Shown here in pieces: positions 10,641-21,690 of a stretch of DNA of 64,000 nucleotides (positions are counted from its first letter, which is position 1; every line of letters starts with the position of its first letter). The notes under the pieces are model-generated. The model made no database searches. It was given only the letters and a program-made list of their open reading frames with translations, and was not told the origin of the DNA. This DNA is from Chionis minor. Its lineage: Eukaryota; Chordata; Aves; Charadriiformes; Chionididae. The stretch is from contig VZSF01008903.1 in the NCBI GenBank assembly GCA_013398295.1, forward strand, positions 124,001 through 188,000. Reading direction: 5' to 3'. The position numbers and the translations under genes were made by a program.

Positions 10641-11890
10641 ATAAAGGAAAGTGTAATTTGCACTGCAATACTTCGTGCCACGCTGCCTGTTTCCTGGGCA
10701 GAAAAGCAAATTTCAGCTGCATTCACAACAAACCACCCTCGTGTTTCACAGCTCAAGCCCTGTAAAAACGATGGTTTCCATTTTCCAGAAGGAAATGGGA
10801 AGGCACGTTCTGCTCACAATCACGCGATGGGTTGCTCAGAGCAGAGCTGGGTCTTTAGTGCTCCAATCTAGTGTTTAACCCACCAGTCCGTGGCCCAGAG
10901 GTGTTGCCAGCTGGTGGGTTGCCGGCACCAGGATGCTGATGCCAACTGTGACCATCACCGTAGCGTTCAAGTGAAAATGAGTGAAACCCTGCAGCAAGGA
11001 AGAGTCTGCTGGAATTTTCTTATTGTCTACATTCCCCCTCCAAAACAAGAATAAAAATTTATCTGTGCAATGAAATATTTTCACAACACTTGCTTTCCAT
11101 CACATCTGGAGGTTTCCAGGGCCGTAAATAGTTCAGGAAATAGGCAAGAATTAAACTGGCATCTTTTTGTAATTTTCTAAATTATTCCTTTGGCTTTCAG
11201 CCTTCCCGTTGCCACTCAGCTGGGACATTTCACTGCAGACACAGCTTTTCTTTCCTTCTGGGAAAGGTTTCGGGCGGGGGAGGCGTACCACCACTCTCAG
11301 CTCATCAGTGCATCAGCAAAGCTAAGACAAAAAGTGTTGCATTAGGCTGTGTCAGATCTCACTGAAGCTGGCGGCCAGAATAGCTGCCTTTCACGTTGGA
11401 CAGCTGTAAGCCATTACTGGCACCTGGATCTCAAAAGCCATCTACCCTTTAGAGACCTGACCCACCCAAAATCTTGCACCTCTGCTCTATCCCACTAGGC
11501 AGATAAAAACCATCCTTCCAAAACTCAAGTAACTGTCTTCTTCAGTCTCAAAACCACATCTCTGCTGAGCGTGGGTCAGCTTCTTAGACGACATCTCCAC
11601 TGAACTGCTGAGCTTCATCCTTGAAACCCCGTTCCCGTGTTCACCACTCAAAAACCAAGGAACAGAAATGTTTTTGTGATGGACCACACAGATAGATACT
11701 TGCATGTCTATATACTCACATGCATAGCCTAAAAGGATAATGAGGGCAACGATGTTTAATACACCCCATGGGATAGTCCTACTGTCCTCAAGCCAAGATC
11801 TGAGGCTAAGATGTGGAGATGAAGTTAGTACCCAGCTAGTTGCAGAAATACCCAGCCAAGACTTGTTCCTATTGCCTAGCCGGGGCAAAA
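10641..11890. other. Unique non-coding sequence
   Basis: No gene or repeat was recognised. An open frame on the minus strand at 11487-11888 has no family resemblance and ends at the poly(A) run. Confidence 0.4.
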
Positions 11891-11893
11891 CAG

Positions 11894-11915
11894 AAAAAAA
11901 AAAAAAAAAAAAAAA
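11894..11915 (+). repeat. Poly(A) tract, 22 A
   Basis: An uninterrupted run of 22 A. Upstream sequence shows no processed-gene or LINE homology, so it is treated as a simple repeat and not as the tail of a retrocopy. No target-site duplication was noticed. Confidence 0.85.
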
Positions 11916-12605
11916 GGAAAAACAATTATCTTGTTGTTATAATTCTCAAATGTACGCATTCCAGAATTTTTGTAATGTGGTTGATACTAAAATAAGCACT
12001 TCCCACCCTTTTCTTCTTTTTGCAATATTCTGATGCATTTTTAGGGTGAAAATCCTCATTCAACAGAGCTGGGAGGAGTGGGGTGGCTGCCCAGCTGCTT
12101 CACCTTCGTGTGACACTCATCTGCCCCCCCCCCAGCCCTGGCTGTAGGAACTGCGATGGCGATGAGGATGTCGGCCCCATAGGACCGCCCAGTTGAGCAA
12201 GACATGACCACTTTCCTTAGCCCTTGAAGGAAAGGGGCGAAGGAAAAGGGAAAAAGAGATAGTGGGAGGGAGAGTGAGAGAGAGAAAGAAAAATGAATTG
12301 CTTAAAACTCCTATTACTCTTCATTACCTTCTGCTTTATGTAAGTTCCAAGGTTCATTTACCAGCTGTAAGTAGCCGGGTGCCTTTGTGTGTAAGAGTTG
12401 TCATGCCTATTGCTCCCATTAATGTACTGCGTGAAACTAAAGGTAGCTCGGCTGGTGCTGCGAAGCCAAATCAATGTAACTAATGTACCTCGTGCAACAA
12501 ATCCGTAATTGTCCGTTGTTGGACTAGATGGATGGGCTTCCAGTATTTGTTGAGAACAGGGACAGGGAGGGAGATGACTGCTGGTGGGAACTGGAAGTGA
12601 TGCTC
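11916..12605. other. Unique non-coding sequence with short homopolymers
   Basis: A run of 10 C lies at 12124-12133 and a purine-rich (GAGA)n-like stretch at about 12256-12292. At 12506-12545 'gttggactagatgg' resembles a CR1 3' block and may be a small decayed tail just ahead of the main CR1 copy. No gene was recognised. Confidence 0.4.
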
Positions 12606-13326
12606 CTCGTGTCCAGAGAAGGGTAATGGAGCTGGTGAGGAGTCTAGAGAACAAGTCTTACGAGAAGCATCTGAGGGAACTGGGTTTGTTTAGCCTGCAG
12701 AAAGGGAGACTGAGAGGAGACCTTATCTGCTCTACAACTACCTGTAGGGAGGTCGTAGAGAGGTAGGGTCAGTCTCTTTTCTCAAGTAACAAGAGGAAAT
12801 GGCCTCAAGTTATGCCAGGGGAGGTTTAGATTAGCTATTAGGAAAAACTGCTTCAGGAAAAGGGTTGTCAAGTTGCCCGGGGACGTGGTGGAATTGCCAT
12901 CCTTGGAGGTATTTAAAAGCCAGGCGGACATGGTGTTGAGGGANAGTCTTACGAGAAGCATCTGAGGGAACTGGGTTTGTTTAGCCTGCAGAAAGGGAGA
13001 CTGAGAGGAGACCTTATCGTGCTCTACAACTACCTGTAGGGAGGTCGTAGAGAGGTAGGGTCAGTCTCTTTTCTCAAGTAACAAGAGGAAATGGCCTCAA
13101 GTTATGCCAGGGGAGGTTTAGATTAGCTATTAGGAAAAACTGCTTCAGGAAAAGGGTTGTCAAGTTGCCCGGGGACGTGGTGGAATTGCCATCCTTGGAG
13201 GTATTTAAAAGCCAGGCGGACATGGTGTTGAGGGAGATGGGTTAGGGGTGGTTTTGGCAGTGTCAGGTTGCTGGTTGGACTCAATGACCTTAAAGGTCTC
13301 TTCCAACCTAAGTGATTCTGTGATTC
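12606..13326 (+). mobile_element. CR1 LINE 3' fragment with internal duplication at an N
   Basis: This copy starts in the ORF2 'gtccagagaagggtaatggagctggtg' region (VQRR block). It runs through 'ctgagggaactgggtttgttt', 'ggggaggtttagatta' and 'ggttggactcaatgacctt', ending with GATTCTGTGATTC octamers. Positions 12654-12943 and 12945-13235 repeat the same segment and differ by one inserted G, around the only ambiguous base in the window (12944). Removing one unit would give an ordinary single CR1 tail, so the duplication is probably an assembly artefact. Confidence 0.93.
12654..13235 (+). repeat. 290/291-bp direct tandem duplication around N at 12944
   Basis: Unit 1 is 12654-12943 and unit 2 is 12945-13235. 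Reading them side by side shows identity except for one G in unit 2, in 'ccttatcgtgctc' against 'ccttatctgctc'. The junction is exactly a single N. The surrounding CR1 is an older, diverged copy, so a genuine duplication this clean would have to be very recent. Confidence 0.95.
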
Positions 13327-14429
13327 CCCTGGACATCAGAAGATTGCTTCAAAACCTTTCCTTTCTTTGGCGAGACATGGCTGGGTGATGTTGCATCAGT
13401 GGCCTGAGGCATTAATTTGAATGTGTCAGTTATGGGGTATTTTTTTAAGATTAAAATGTGCTTTTTGAAGAGAATCTTCAAGATTCCTTTAAAATCTGCT
13501 GTCTCTGCACACACCCACTGGTTGGGTATGGACAGGACAGCCAACCCCCTGGTTCTTTATAGAACCAGCAGTGAAGTGAGACAACATGGTCTGAACACAG
13601 AGGAACATTCATATTTTACCTGAGGGAATATAACTTTTTAATACATTTTTCCTAGCACATATTTGTAGGCTTGCTCATGCCCTGAGCTCCATTCCCACAG
13701 GAGGCAGCTTGCAGGGTTTTTCCTTTGGGCCTCTCTTAAAAAAAGAGGGCTTTTTTTTAGAAGAAAATATGGTGTAGCTTGATATTCAGGTGTGGAAAGG
13801 AGGGTGGGAGCTGCTAGCAGTGATGGGACTGCCCGGATTATACACAGACCCTGGCTTTTTTGGGTTTGAAAGTTGTGAACTCAGGTCTTCATCCTGCCAG
13901 GAGCTCCCCAGAGTTGGTGAGGTCTCTGGTTCACTCCGCAGGTACCTGTACTCCAGGTACAGCCTTCATGGAAATTTTCTTGTTTGCAGTCATCAAAATG
14001 TACCTGTAGATAGACGGGATTACTCATGTCTTGGAATAAAGGATTTTATAATATTTATAATATTTTACTATAAATATTTTGCATTGTCATTCATTAGACG
14101 TGTCTCTTTAGGTTTCGCTGGGCAAGGAGGTTGCAGTAGGCTTGTTCTGTGCATTCCTCAGGTCTGCTTTTGAGAAAAAGTCTGACTCTTTCATGTTTTT
14201 TGCCCGTTTTACCGCAGACCCCTCCAAAGAAAGTCTCTGAAGAGCCTCTGTGCCATGGTGTCCTTCCTTCCCGGGCTGGGGAGCTGCACTAACATGCGCA
14301 TCTCACTCCTATGGGTTTTTTTGGAAATCCTAACATCATAGCAGCAGCTGTGATCCAATTCATGGCCCCTACGTTGTAGCTATATATAGCTATGCTACAA
14401 GCAATAAAAAATAAAATAAAACACAGTAT
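13327..14429. other. Unique non-coding sequence
   Basis: No gene was recognised. The AT-rich stretch at 14036-14080 (ataatatttataatattttac) and the A7/T8 hairpin-like pair near 13738-13760 are local structure only. A plus-strand open frame at 13790-14173 has no family resemblance. Confidence 0.4.
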
Positions 14430-14640
14430 TTCCGAATCTACCAGTTGGTCTGTGATGTTCCTGGATGAGCCTGGCATTGTGTGCTGAGAAGAACACAGCA
14501 AAAACTGGTCCCTGCCCCAAAGACCTTGAAACCTAAATACATGAGAAGTTCAGAGAGGGAAGGAGAAAAAAACACTGAGAGGGACAGTGATTTATCCAAG
14601 GTCACCCAACAAATCAATGGCAAAAGATTTTCCAGCCCCC
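14430..14640. repeat. Ancient amniote interspersed repeat (MIR/L3-like)
   Basis: Ordered matches to a repeat familiar from bird, crocodile and turtle genomes are visible: 'ggcattgtgtgctgag', 'aacacagcaaaaa', 'tggtccctgccccaaag', 'cttgaaacctaaata', then 'gatttatccaaggtcaccca' and 'atcaatggcaaaag'. The copy is heavily decayed. The same block order occurs at 29.29-29.50 kb. The exact family name is not certain. The 'ccaaggtcac' block is shared with the complement of MIR elements. Confidence 0.6.
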
Positions 14641-15739
14641 ACAGAAGTCCCTCACAGCACAAAAATGTTTTCTTGTAATGCAAAAAAATCCTCTTTTCTA
14701 TATTTAGCTGCAGAATTACTCCTGGAACACGTTAGTTCTCCAGGCTCCTTGGACAAAATAATGTTATTAGACCGAATGCCAGTGGAGGCAAAGATGATCT
14801 GACATTTCATTGAAAATTGCACCCAGGACTATTAAGGAAGAGGAACTTATTTGGATGCGCTGCAGGCACAAACTCTTCAGATTTACACTTTTCAGTCAGA
14901 GCTGCCTGCAACCCTTCTGCAAAATCGGAGGAGAATTTCATACTTTTTTCCCCCTCTCTCTCTCTTTACACTGAGACAAATCTCCAGGAAAATTCATTAC
15001 GCGGTTTAAGTGATGGGATTTATCATTCCATTCAGCTTCTCCAACTCGGAGCTCTCCTCGCTGTCACACCAGCAAGGCAATTCTAATTTGTTTCTTTCAT
15101 ATTTCCCCCATGAAGTTTGCCTCTGAATGACGGGAAGAAAATAGAGACGAGAGCCTAGCAGGGCTTGGGGCTATACGTAACCCCGCGGGACGATTTTCTG
15201 CCGACTGCTTCACTGGAGCATTCATAAAGGGGAGACACTCCAAGCCAGTTCATGGAGACTTGGTGCAAACCTCATAGCAGGGCTCCTGCGCAGCATCGGT
15301 GCAAATCAGAAGCCCAGATGGGTCTGTCACTTACCTTGGAGGAGGTTTCCTCACCTCCTCTGCCTAATGGGAAATCTCTGCCAGGCGGTCGGTGTCACCA
15401 GGAGGTCACCGTCCTCCTGAGACAGGACAAAAGGCATCCCACAGAGCGGGGAGGAGATGGCCAATGCCAGGAGCTGACTTAGTAAAAATGACCCTGAAGC
15501 ATCAAAAAAAAGCCACCAGAGCATGAATGGCCCCAAGGCAGCAGCACGCCCAGGACAGATCCAGCACCCCTACTCCTGTCCCCCCTAATATCGTGTAGGG
15601 TCCAGGACCCATCTCAGCCAAGGAGATAGTCCCTGCACCCTGCACTGTCTGCCCTTCTTCCCCCAGCTTGGGCTTGTCAGGGGCACTGAGCAGTGGGGGA
15701 AGCCTCTGGGAGAGCACTGAGCATCCCAGAAGGGCAGCC
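14641..15739. other. Unique non-coding sequence
   Basis: No gene was recognised. A pyrimidine-rich patch (ccccctctctctctctt) lies near 14950. Open frames at 15502-15720 on the minus strand run into the following CR1 and are not supported. Confidence 0.4.
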
Positions 15740-16360
15740 TAAATGGCAGCCCAGAAGGCCAACCGTATCTTGGGCTGTATCCCCACAGCATGGGCAGACG
15801 TGAGGGAGGGGATTCTGTCCCTCTGCTCCACTCGGGGGAGACCCCACCTGGAATCCTGGGTCCAGCGCTGGGGGTCCCAACACAAGAAGGACATGGACCT
15901 GTTGGAGCGGGACCAGAGGAGGCCATGGAGATGCTGGGAGGGCTGGAACTCCTCTGCTGGGAAGACGCTCTGGGAGAGATGGGGTGTTCAGCCTGGAGAA
16001 GAGAAGGCTCCAGGGAGAGCTTGGAGCCTCCTACAGTCCCTAAAGGCGCTCCAGGAAAGCTGGGGAGGGACTCTGGATCAGGGAGTGGAGCCAGAGGACA
16101 AGGTGGAATGGTTTTACACTGAAAGAGGGGAGATTGAGATGAGATATTAAGAAGAAACTGTTGCCTGTGAGGGTGGGGAGCCCCTGGCCGGGGTAGCCCA
16201 GAGAAGCTGTGGCTGCCCCATCCCTGGAGGTTCAAGGCCAGGTTGGACGGGGCTTGGAGCACCCTGGTCTGGTGGGAGGTGTCCCTGCCCAGGGCAGGGG
16301 GTTGGCACTGGATGGTCTTTAGGGTCCCTTCCTACCTAAACCAGTCTGTGATTCTATGAT
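15740..16360 (+). mobile_element. CR1 LINE 3' fragment
   Basis: It begins in 'atggcagcccagaaggccaaccgtat' (ORF2 AAQKANRILGCI block). It continues through 'gattctgtccctctgctcc', 'agaccccacctggaatcctgg' and 'ctgttggagcggg'-type blocks. The 3' UTR ('ggttcaaggccaggttggac', 'ggtgtccctgcccagggcagg') follows, with a final GATTCTATGAT. Frameshifts and missing RT residues make it dead. It shares subfamily-specific wording ('gagatgctgggagggctgga', 'ctctggatcagggagtgg') with the copies at 19.94-20.64 and 63.09-63.54 kb. Confidence 0.94.
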
Positions 16361-17980
16361 CTGTTTTAGAAAAGAGCCTAAATCTGGGGCCCAAGTCTCA
16401 TTTTAAATGCATAAGGCTTTTATTAGCTCTGACCTTTATCTAGTGTTAATAATAAATTGATGGTGTTTCCTATTAGCCTCATATAAATATATCCTTGGCT
16501 AATAAACACTGTGGCCGTATACTGAGAGAGTTTGTTTCTATCTGTAGAGTTATCACCCTATAAAGAAGAAGCTGCTCCACACGATCATCTAATTGATATA
16601 TTTTGCTTGATTCCCAATAAGCCATAAAAAGGTACATTTGTTGTGGGGAAAACTACGTTTTTTATCATCTTCTGCCTCATTCTAAGGGAGGATGAAAGGA
16701 AGAAATCCACTTTATGTTTACTAAAATATTTAGAACAGGTTGTGAGAGATGGGAAACATTTTTGAATTACTTTAAGTTGTATTAATATGATGGTCCATCC
16801 TTGAGAATAAAAAGTAGTCATAGATAGGTAGACAGCTATTAAAGAGATAAAGAGATCTCACTTTAAACTGACACGTACCTTATTTGATTGCAGCACCATT
16901 CCCATGCAGTCTCAATGTTCTTTCTCCACTAACACCAAATTAATTCATTTTGATTATTGTTATTATGGCAAACGGCAAAAAGAATTAACAGTGATGAATC
17001 AGGCGCTTACTGCTAAGTGTGAGCTGGATTTCCCACCTCCCGTTGAGACATACCGAGACCTGCGCACGGCTGCGAGGCCATAAAAATGATGGAAGGAAAT
17101 GGGAAGGAAATCATCTGGCAGATTAAAAAGATTCCTTGCAAGGTAACGTCTGCCGGAATTCGTTCAAGACCCAAGATCATCCCTGTGACCTACAGTTAGA
17201 GATAGAAGTGGTTTTCTTCCCCGTTGAGCTACATTTTTGGCTCAGGAGAGGGTGGCGAGGCCGTAGCGAGCGCCAGGGCTGAGCCTGGCACCAGCCAAGC
17301 AACCAAAAGGGCAATTTCTGCAGCTGCAGGAGGTTGCCCATTTGAAAGGCAAATTTCACTCGCAGGGAACGTGCAGGGCTGCAAAAAGTGAAGCAGGTTT
17401 GGAAAGCAGCTCCAGGGCTCTCCGAGGGGCTGCGGTACCCCTCAGGTCCCATCCTCTTGCCCATACCGGGTTTGCAGTCAGTGCCACCACTTCTCTCTAA
17501 CTTCACTTGAACCAGCTTTTTGGGTTTTCCCCACAGCATTACTGGGATAAGGCAGGCACCACTCCCATTCCCGAAGCTACCCCTGTTTTCTCCACTAATA
17601 AGCTCCAGGAAGATACCAAATGAACAACTCCACGCCCCAAGTTACAGCCTGATTTTCTTATATTTATCAGGCCAGTGGGAGCTCAGCGGAAAAGCAACGG
17701 GATGAGAACCATCTCTGCTCATCTCTGCGTCTCGGCCCCAGTGTCACTGCGCGGGGGGGGGTCTGGCATCACCGCTCAGCTACGCAGGGAAAGCAGAGTA
17801 TTGCATTTAGGGCAGGCGATGGGGGACTTGGATGATCTATATTCAAGTCCCACCAGGGCTGGAGAATCCCACGTGTTTGGGGGGTTTTATTCGGGCCTGG
17901 AAAAAGATTGCTGGCATTGGGAAGCCTGAAAGGACTGTGTGGGGAGAAAAGAAAATCACAACCCGGACTGACAGGCATGT
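16361..17980. other. Unique non-coding sequence, AT-rich in its first part
   Basis: No gene was recognised. The block 16400-16620 (cttttattagctctgac, aataataaattgatgg, atattttgcttgattcccaa) and 16860-17010 are AT-rich and enhancer-like in composition. A run of G lies near 17752-17760. Confidence 0.4.
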
Positions 17981-17987
17981 TGGTAAA

Positions 17988-18028
17988 AGGAAAAAAAAAA
18001 TTAAAAAATAAAAATAAAAAAAAGAAAC
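17988..18028 (+). repeat. A-rich low-complexity tract
   Basis: An interrupted A-rich run (A10, then taaaaaataaaaataaaaaa). It is not attached to a recognisable retroelement. Confidence 0.8.
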
Positions 18029-18120
18029 CAGCCCTGCATAAATGATGTTTTCCCTCGTTGGAACATCCTAAAGCTCCAGCTTGTTCAAGGAGGGGATTGA
18101 GCTCAACAGCTGAAGGATTC

Positions 18121-18134
18121 CCCACGAGGGGGCA
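18121..18134 (+). promoter_or_regulatory. Candidate CTCF-binding site
   Basis: CCCACGAGGGGGCA fits the well-known CTCF core (CCAC-N-AG-G/A-GGGCA type), with the CCAC half and GGGGGC half in the correct spacing. It lies in repeat-free sequence just after an A-rich tract. The match is visual. No position-weight score was computed. Confidence 0.4.
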
Positions 18135-18800
18135 TTGCTGCAATGGCTCTGCACAGCGCCCAGCATTTCCCTGCCGCCGTTAACCCCTCTGCAAGGTGTA
18201 GATGGCAGTTGCAAAGTCTTCCTCCCCACTCTGAGGGTGTATCTTGGGGCTTTTCAGGGCGACAAACTGGAGGTGCTTCCGTCGGCTCGGCAGGGACCCC
18301 TTCCACCTCTCCCCGTCTCTGGCGTTGACACCTGCTCATCTTCACCTGAGCTCTGGACCTGCTGGGATAGAGCCCAAATTTTCGTGCTGCCCTGGTCTCA
18401 TTTTGGGTAGGACAGAGTGAGCGCGAGTGGGAGCAAACAGCATTTCAGTGACAGCACAGACCCCGCAAGCACGGAGGCAAGGGGGTGATGCCTGGCTCGG
18501 TGGCGTTCCTCTCGCTTTCCTCTCCCGGCTCCCAGGTTATTTGGCCGTGGGGGCAAGACCATAGCGGGGTGCCCGGCACCTCCTGGCAGCTGCCGGCAGG
18601 GACTCCAGTGACATTGGTGCCCTGCGGTAATGGCTGTGTTGGGCGTGCAATGTGGCACCGGGGCACTCGCCGCACCCATGGGTTATTAAGGAAAGTGTCA
18701 CCCAGGCGGGATTTTATTGGAATCCCCATAATTAATGTGCCTCTACCCAGCCAGTGCCTTACCAGGGCTTACGCTGCCCTTTTACATAGCTGTTGGGGCT
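18135..18800. other. Unique non-coding sequence, G+C-richer
   Basis: No gene was recognised. CpG dinucleotides are more frequent at about 18250-18700 than in neighbours, but not densely enough to call a CpG island by eye. Open frames on both strands (18398-18811) overlap and lack family resemblance. Confidence 0.35.
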
Positions 18801-18970
18801 TAGAATCATAGAATCATAGAATCAATCACTTGGGTTGGAAGAGACCTTCAAGATCATCGAGTCCAACCATAAACCTCTGCCAAAACCACCCCTAACCCAT
18901 GTCCCTCAGCACCACGTCTGCCCAGCTTTTAAATACCTCCAGGGATGGTGATTCCACCACCTCGCTGTGG
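18801..18970 (-). mobile_element. CR1 LINE 3' tail, short
   Basis: Three octamer complements (tagaatcatagaatcatagaat) are followed by 'ttgggttggaagagaccttcaag', 'atcatcgagtccaacc', 'cccctaacccatgtccctcag' and 'ttttaaatacctccagggatgg'. It is cut at about 170 bp. The wording (gagtccaacc, aaatacctccaggg) matches the subfamily of the 41.9-kb and 6.6-kb copies more than that of 19.9 kb. Confidence 0.95.
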
Positions 18971-19940
18971 ACCTTGATGGACCCAGGCTGAGAGCTGAGA
19001 AAAGTCGAGATGAGGAGTGTTGCCCAGGGAGCAATGTCACTCCTGCCATGCTCTGGGGGACCCACGCCACCCCTCGGCCCCAGGTGGCCAGAATGGCTCA
19101 GAGGTCAGCCCCCGGGCTCTGTTCAGCAGGTCTGGGCTCTGCCAGGGATGGGCATTAGCTGCTTCGTATGGACAGGCAAGGAACTCTGAGCTTCACCAGA
19201 GAGGTGGGCAAGACCCCGTGGTTTGGGTCCCTGCTCTGCCCTGGGTGGCTTTGAGCCTCTCTCTGTCCTCACAACGGAGGTTCTTTCACTTTTCTAAGGA
19301 CGGATTTTTGAGATTTTTAGAACAACGGGCAGCAAGAGAGACCCACCTCTATACCAAATTCATTTTGAAGGGCTAACACAAGGCATGACACAAGACCCAG
19401 CCTTCCCCCAGCACAGAGACCTGCCCCCAGCACCCCATACCTGATCCTGCAGTTACGGACCTCCCCCGTGCAACCTCCCCCGTGTCTGGTGGTGTTCCCA
19501 AGGCTGGGTCCGTCACCTGCTCAGGATCATCCCCGTCCATCCAGGAGTTACAAAACCAACAGAAACTTGGAGAAGCTGAAGTCATCACCAAGCAGATGCC
19601 ATTTATTTGTTTATTTGTTTGTTTGCAGACACAGAGAAACAGCGCAATACTATTAGCATCTCCGAGCCCTCAGCCACGCCGAGCGTGCACGTAAATAGCA
19701 GCACCGCGTCTCCCTCTGTTTAACCCAGCGGGAGAACAAGGGCTGCTTTAATAGGGACGCGATGCGGAGGTGGCTGCGCAGGAGGGAGCACAGGGAGAGC
19801 GGCACCCTGGCTGGCAAAGGACATGGTCCCCCCACGTGCCAAGGCCACTGCCTCCTCCTGTCCCATATCTGAGCCAAACCAGGGGTCCTGAGGTGCAGGG
19901 ATGCGGGAAGGAGAGGCAATCGCATGCACAAATCCAGGCT
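18971..19940. other. Unique non-coding sequence with TTTA/TTTG simple repeat
   Basis: No gene was recognised. A short TTTA/TTTG repeat lies at about 19599-19625. Part of 19740-19940 may be decayed upstream CR1, but this could not be shown. Confidence 0.4.
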
Positions 19941-20635
19941 GGGCAGAGGATGGCTGGGGAGCAGCCCCCAGGAGAGGAATTGGGGGTGTTGGGGGGGCAG
20001 AAGCTCAACGTGAGCCGGCACCGTGCGCTGGCAGCCCAGAACCCCCCCGTCCCCTGGGCTGCGGCCCCACAGCGTGGGCAGGGGGCGAGGGGGGGGGATT
20101 CTGTCCCTCTGCTCCGCTCGGGGGAGACCCCCCCGGAATACCATGTCCAGCTCTGGGGGTCCCAACAGCAGAAGGACACGGAGCTGTTGGAGCGGGGCCG
20201 GAGGAGGCCCCGGAGATGCTGGGAGGGCTGGAGCCCCTCTGCTGGGAGGACAGGCTGGGAGAGCTGGGGGGGTTCAGCCGGGAGAAGAGAAGGCTCCGGG
20301 GAGACCTTCCAGCCCCTGCCAGTGTCTGAAAGGGGCTCCAGGAAAGCTGGGGAGGGACTTTTTACAAGGGTCTGAGATATAATGGTTTTAAACAGGAAGA
20401 AGGGAGATTTAGGTGAAATCTCAGGAAGAAATTTTTCCCTCTGACGGTGGGGAGCCCCTGGCCAGGGTTGCCCAGAGAAGCTGTGGCTGCCCCATCCCTG
20501 GAGGTTCAAGGCCAGGTTGGACGGGGCTTGCAGCAACCCGGTCTGGTGGGAGGTGTCCCTGCCCAGGGCAGGAGGGTGGAACTAGATGAGCTTTAAGGTC
20601 CCTTCCAACTCTAAACAATCTATGATTCTATGATG
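19941..20635 (+). mobile_element. CR1 LINE 3' fragment, G-rich subfamily
   Basis: Block order follows CR1: 'ctggggagcagccccc', 'gaagctcaacgtgagccgg', 'ctctgctccgctcgggggagacc', 'gagctgttggagcgggg', 'gttcagccgggagaagagaaggctccggggagacc', 'ttttacaagggtctgag' and 'ggttcaaggccaggttggac'. It ends in TATGATTCTATGATGA. Runs of up to nine G replace alternating purines, for example near 20090. Long frames on the minus strand across this element are antisense chance frames. The element is truncated and not active. Confidence 0.95.
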
Positions 20636-21690
20636 AGGAGGGGAGGATTGCATGGTCAGGAGACAGGGGCAGAGGAAGGTACATTCCTTAGCCCAAATGT
20701 GGGGTTCCTTTGGGATGAGATTTGAGAAGGACTAATAACTTTGGGGGGTTTCTTACAGCAGGAGCAATACTCGCAAACAGAGTTTGGGAGTGGGGGGGGG
20801 GATGCTCATAGCTCCCTTTTAATGGTCTCTAACCAGTCTCAGCATCACCCAAGCTGACCCAGGCTGCTTCAGCAGAGGTTTCCTTGCCATCCTAACCACT
20901 TTGGGGCTACATCATCCCTTCCCTCCAGTGTAACTCAAAGCCTATCTCTGCCCTGCTTTCCCGCTTCTAAGGGATGCAGCTATTTCTGTATTACAGGGAA
21001 GTTTTAGGAGCAGAATCCATTAGGGGCTCATTTACAGCCATGCCCTTAGGCAGACGCAAACCTCGCTTCACTGAGATGATAGACTAATCCATCAACCTAC
21101 TTCACCGCTGGCCTGTTCTGTCTGGAAACGGCATTACTGAGCACAAGTACCTAACACCAGCCTGCGCCCGTCTTCTCACTCTCTTTGCAGCCTGGAGATG
21201 CTCAAGTGGGTCCCTGTGATCAGCCATCCCCAGAGAAAACCCACGCAGCTCCGCGCCCACGAGCCCCACTGCTGTGCTAAAGGGAGAGGGTTTCTCTTCA
21301 ACCCGCTGATGTGCAGCTTTTGCAGTCGTGCGAGCCGTATCCTCACAGCCCCATCACAGGGATGGATTTTGAGCGACTCTGGGACCAGGGGAAAAACCCA
21401 AATTGTGTCCAAACCTGTGGCTTAACTTCCTGCAAGGAGCTAGAAACAGTCAGATGCAATCTGAATTTCCTTCCAGCTCCTGTTTTACTCGATCTCTAGT
21501 CGTTTAGCAGAGACCATTTTTGATAAAGATACAAGAAGAGCTTCTTGGACCAGACGTAGGCCAGTCTCCTGTACGGCCAGCGCGGGAACAGGACAGGCAT
21601 GTGGCCATAAACCCTTCCCGATTCCGACAATCTGCAGCTCAAGGCCTTCCTGAGCCAGAAGATGTATCTGTAAGTAACCTGTATTTAAAA
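20636..21690. other. Unique non-coding sequence with a weak exon candidate
   Basis: No established gene is visible. A pyrimidine-rich acceptor (tcttctcactctctttgcag) ends at 21190 and a GTAAGT donor lies at 21670. The intervening 479 nt carry no single open frame, so at best it would be a non-coding RNA exon. Confidence 0.3.

Noticed and set aside
11894..11915. Poly(A) tail of a processed pseudogene
   Set aside because: No gene-like sequence was recognised upstream and no flanking target-site duplication was seen. The same holds for the runs at 27579, 29091, 32921 and 33704.
18250..18700. CpG island
   Set aside because: CpGs are somewhat enriched by eye but too sparse to match an island, and no promoter motif or first exon is associated.
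19748..20536. 262-codon open frame on the minus strand
   Set aside because: It lies antisense across the CR1 copy at 19.94-20.64 kb. Its sequence is the reverse of CR1 coding and UTR blocks, and the same kind of frame appears antisense to the CR1 at 15.7-16.3 kb.
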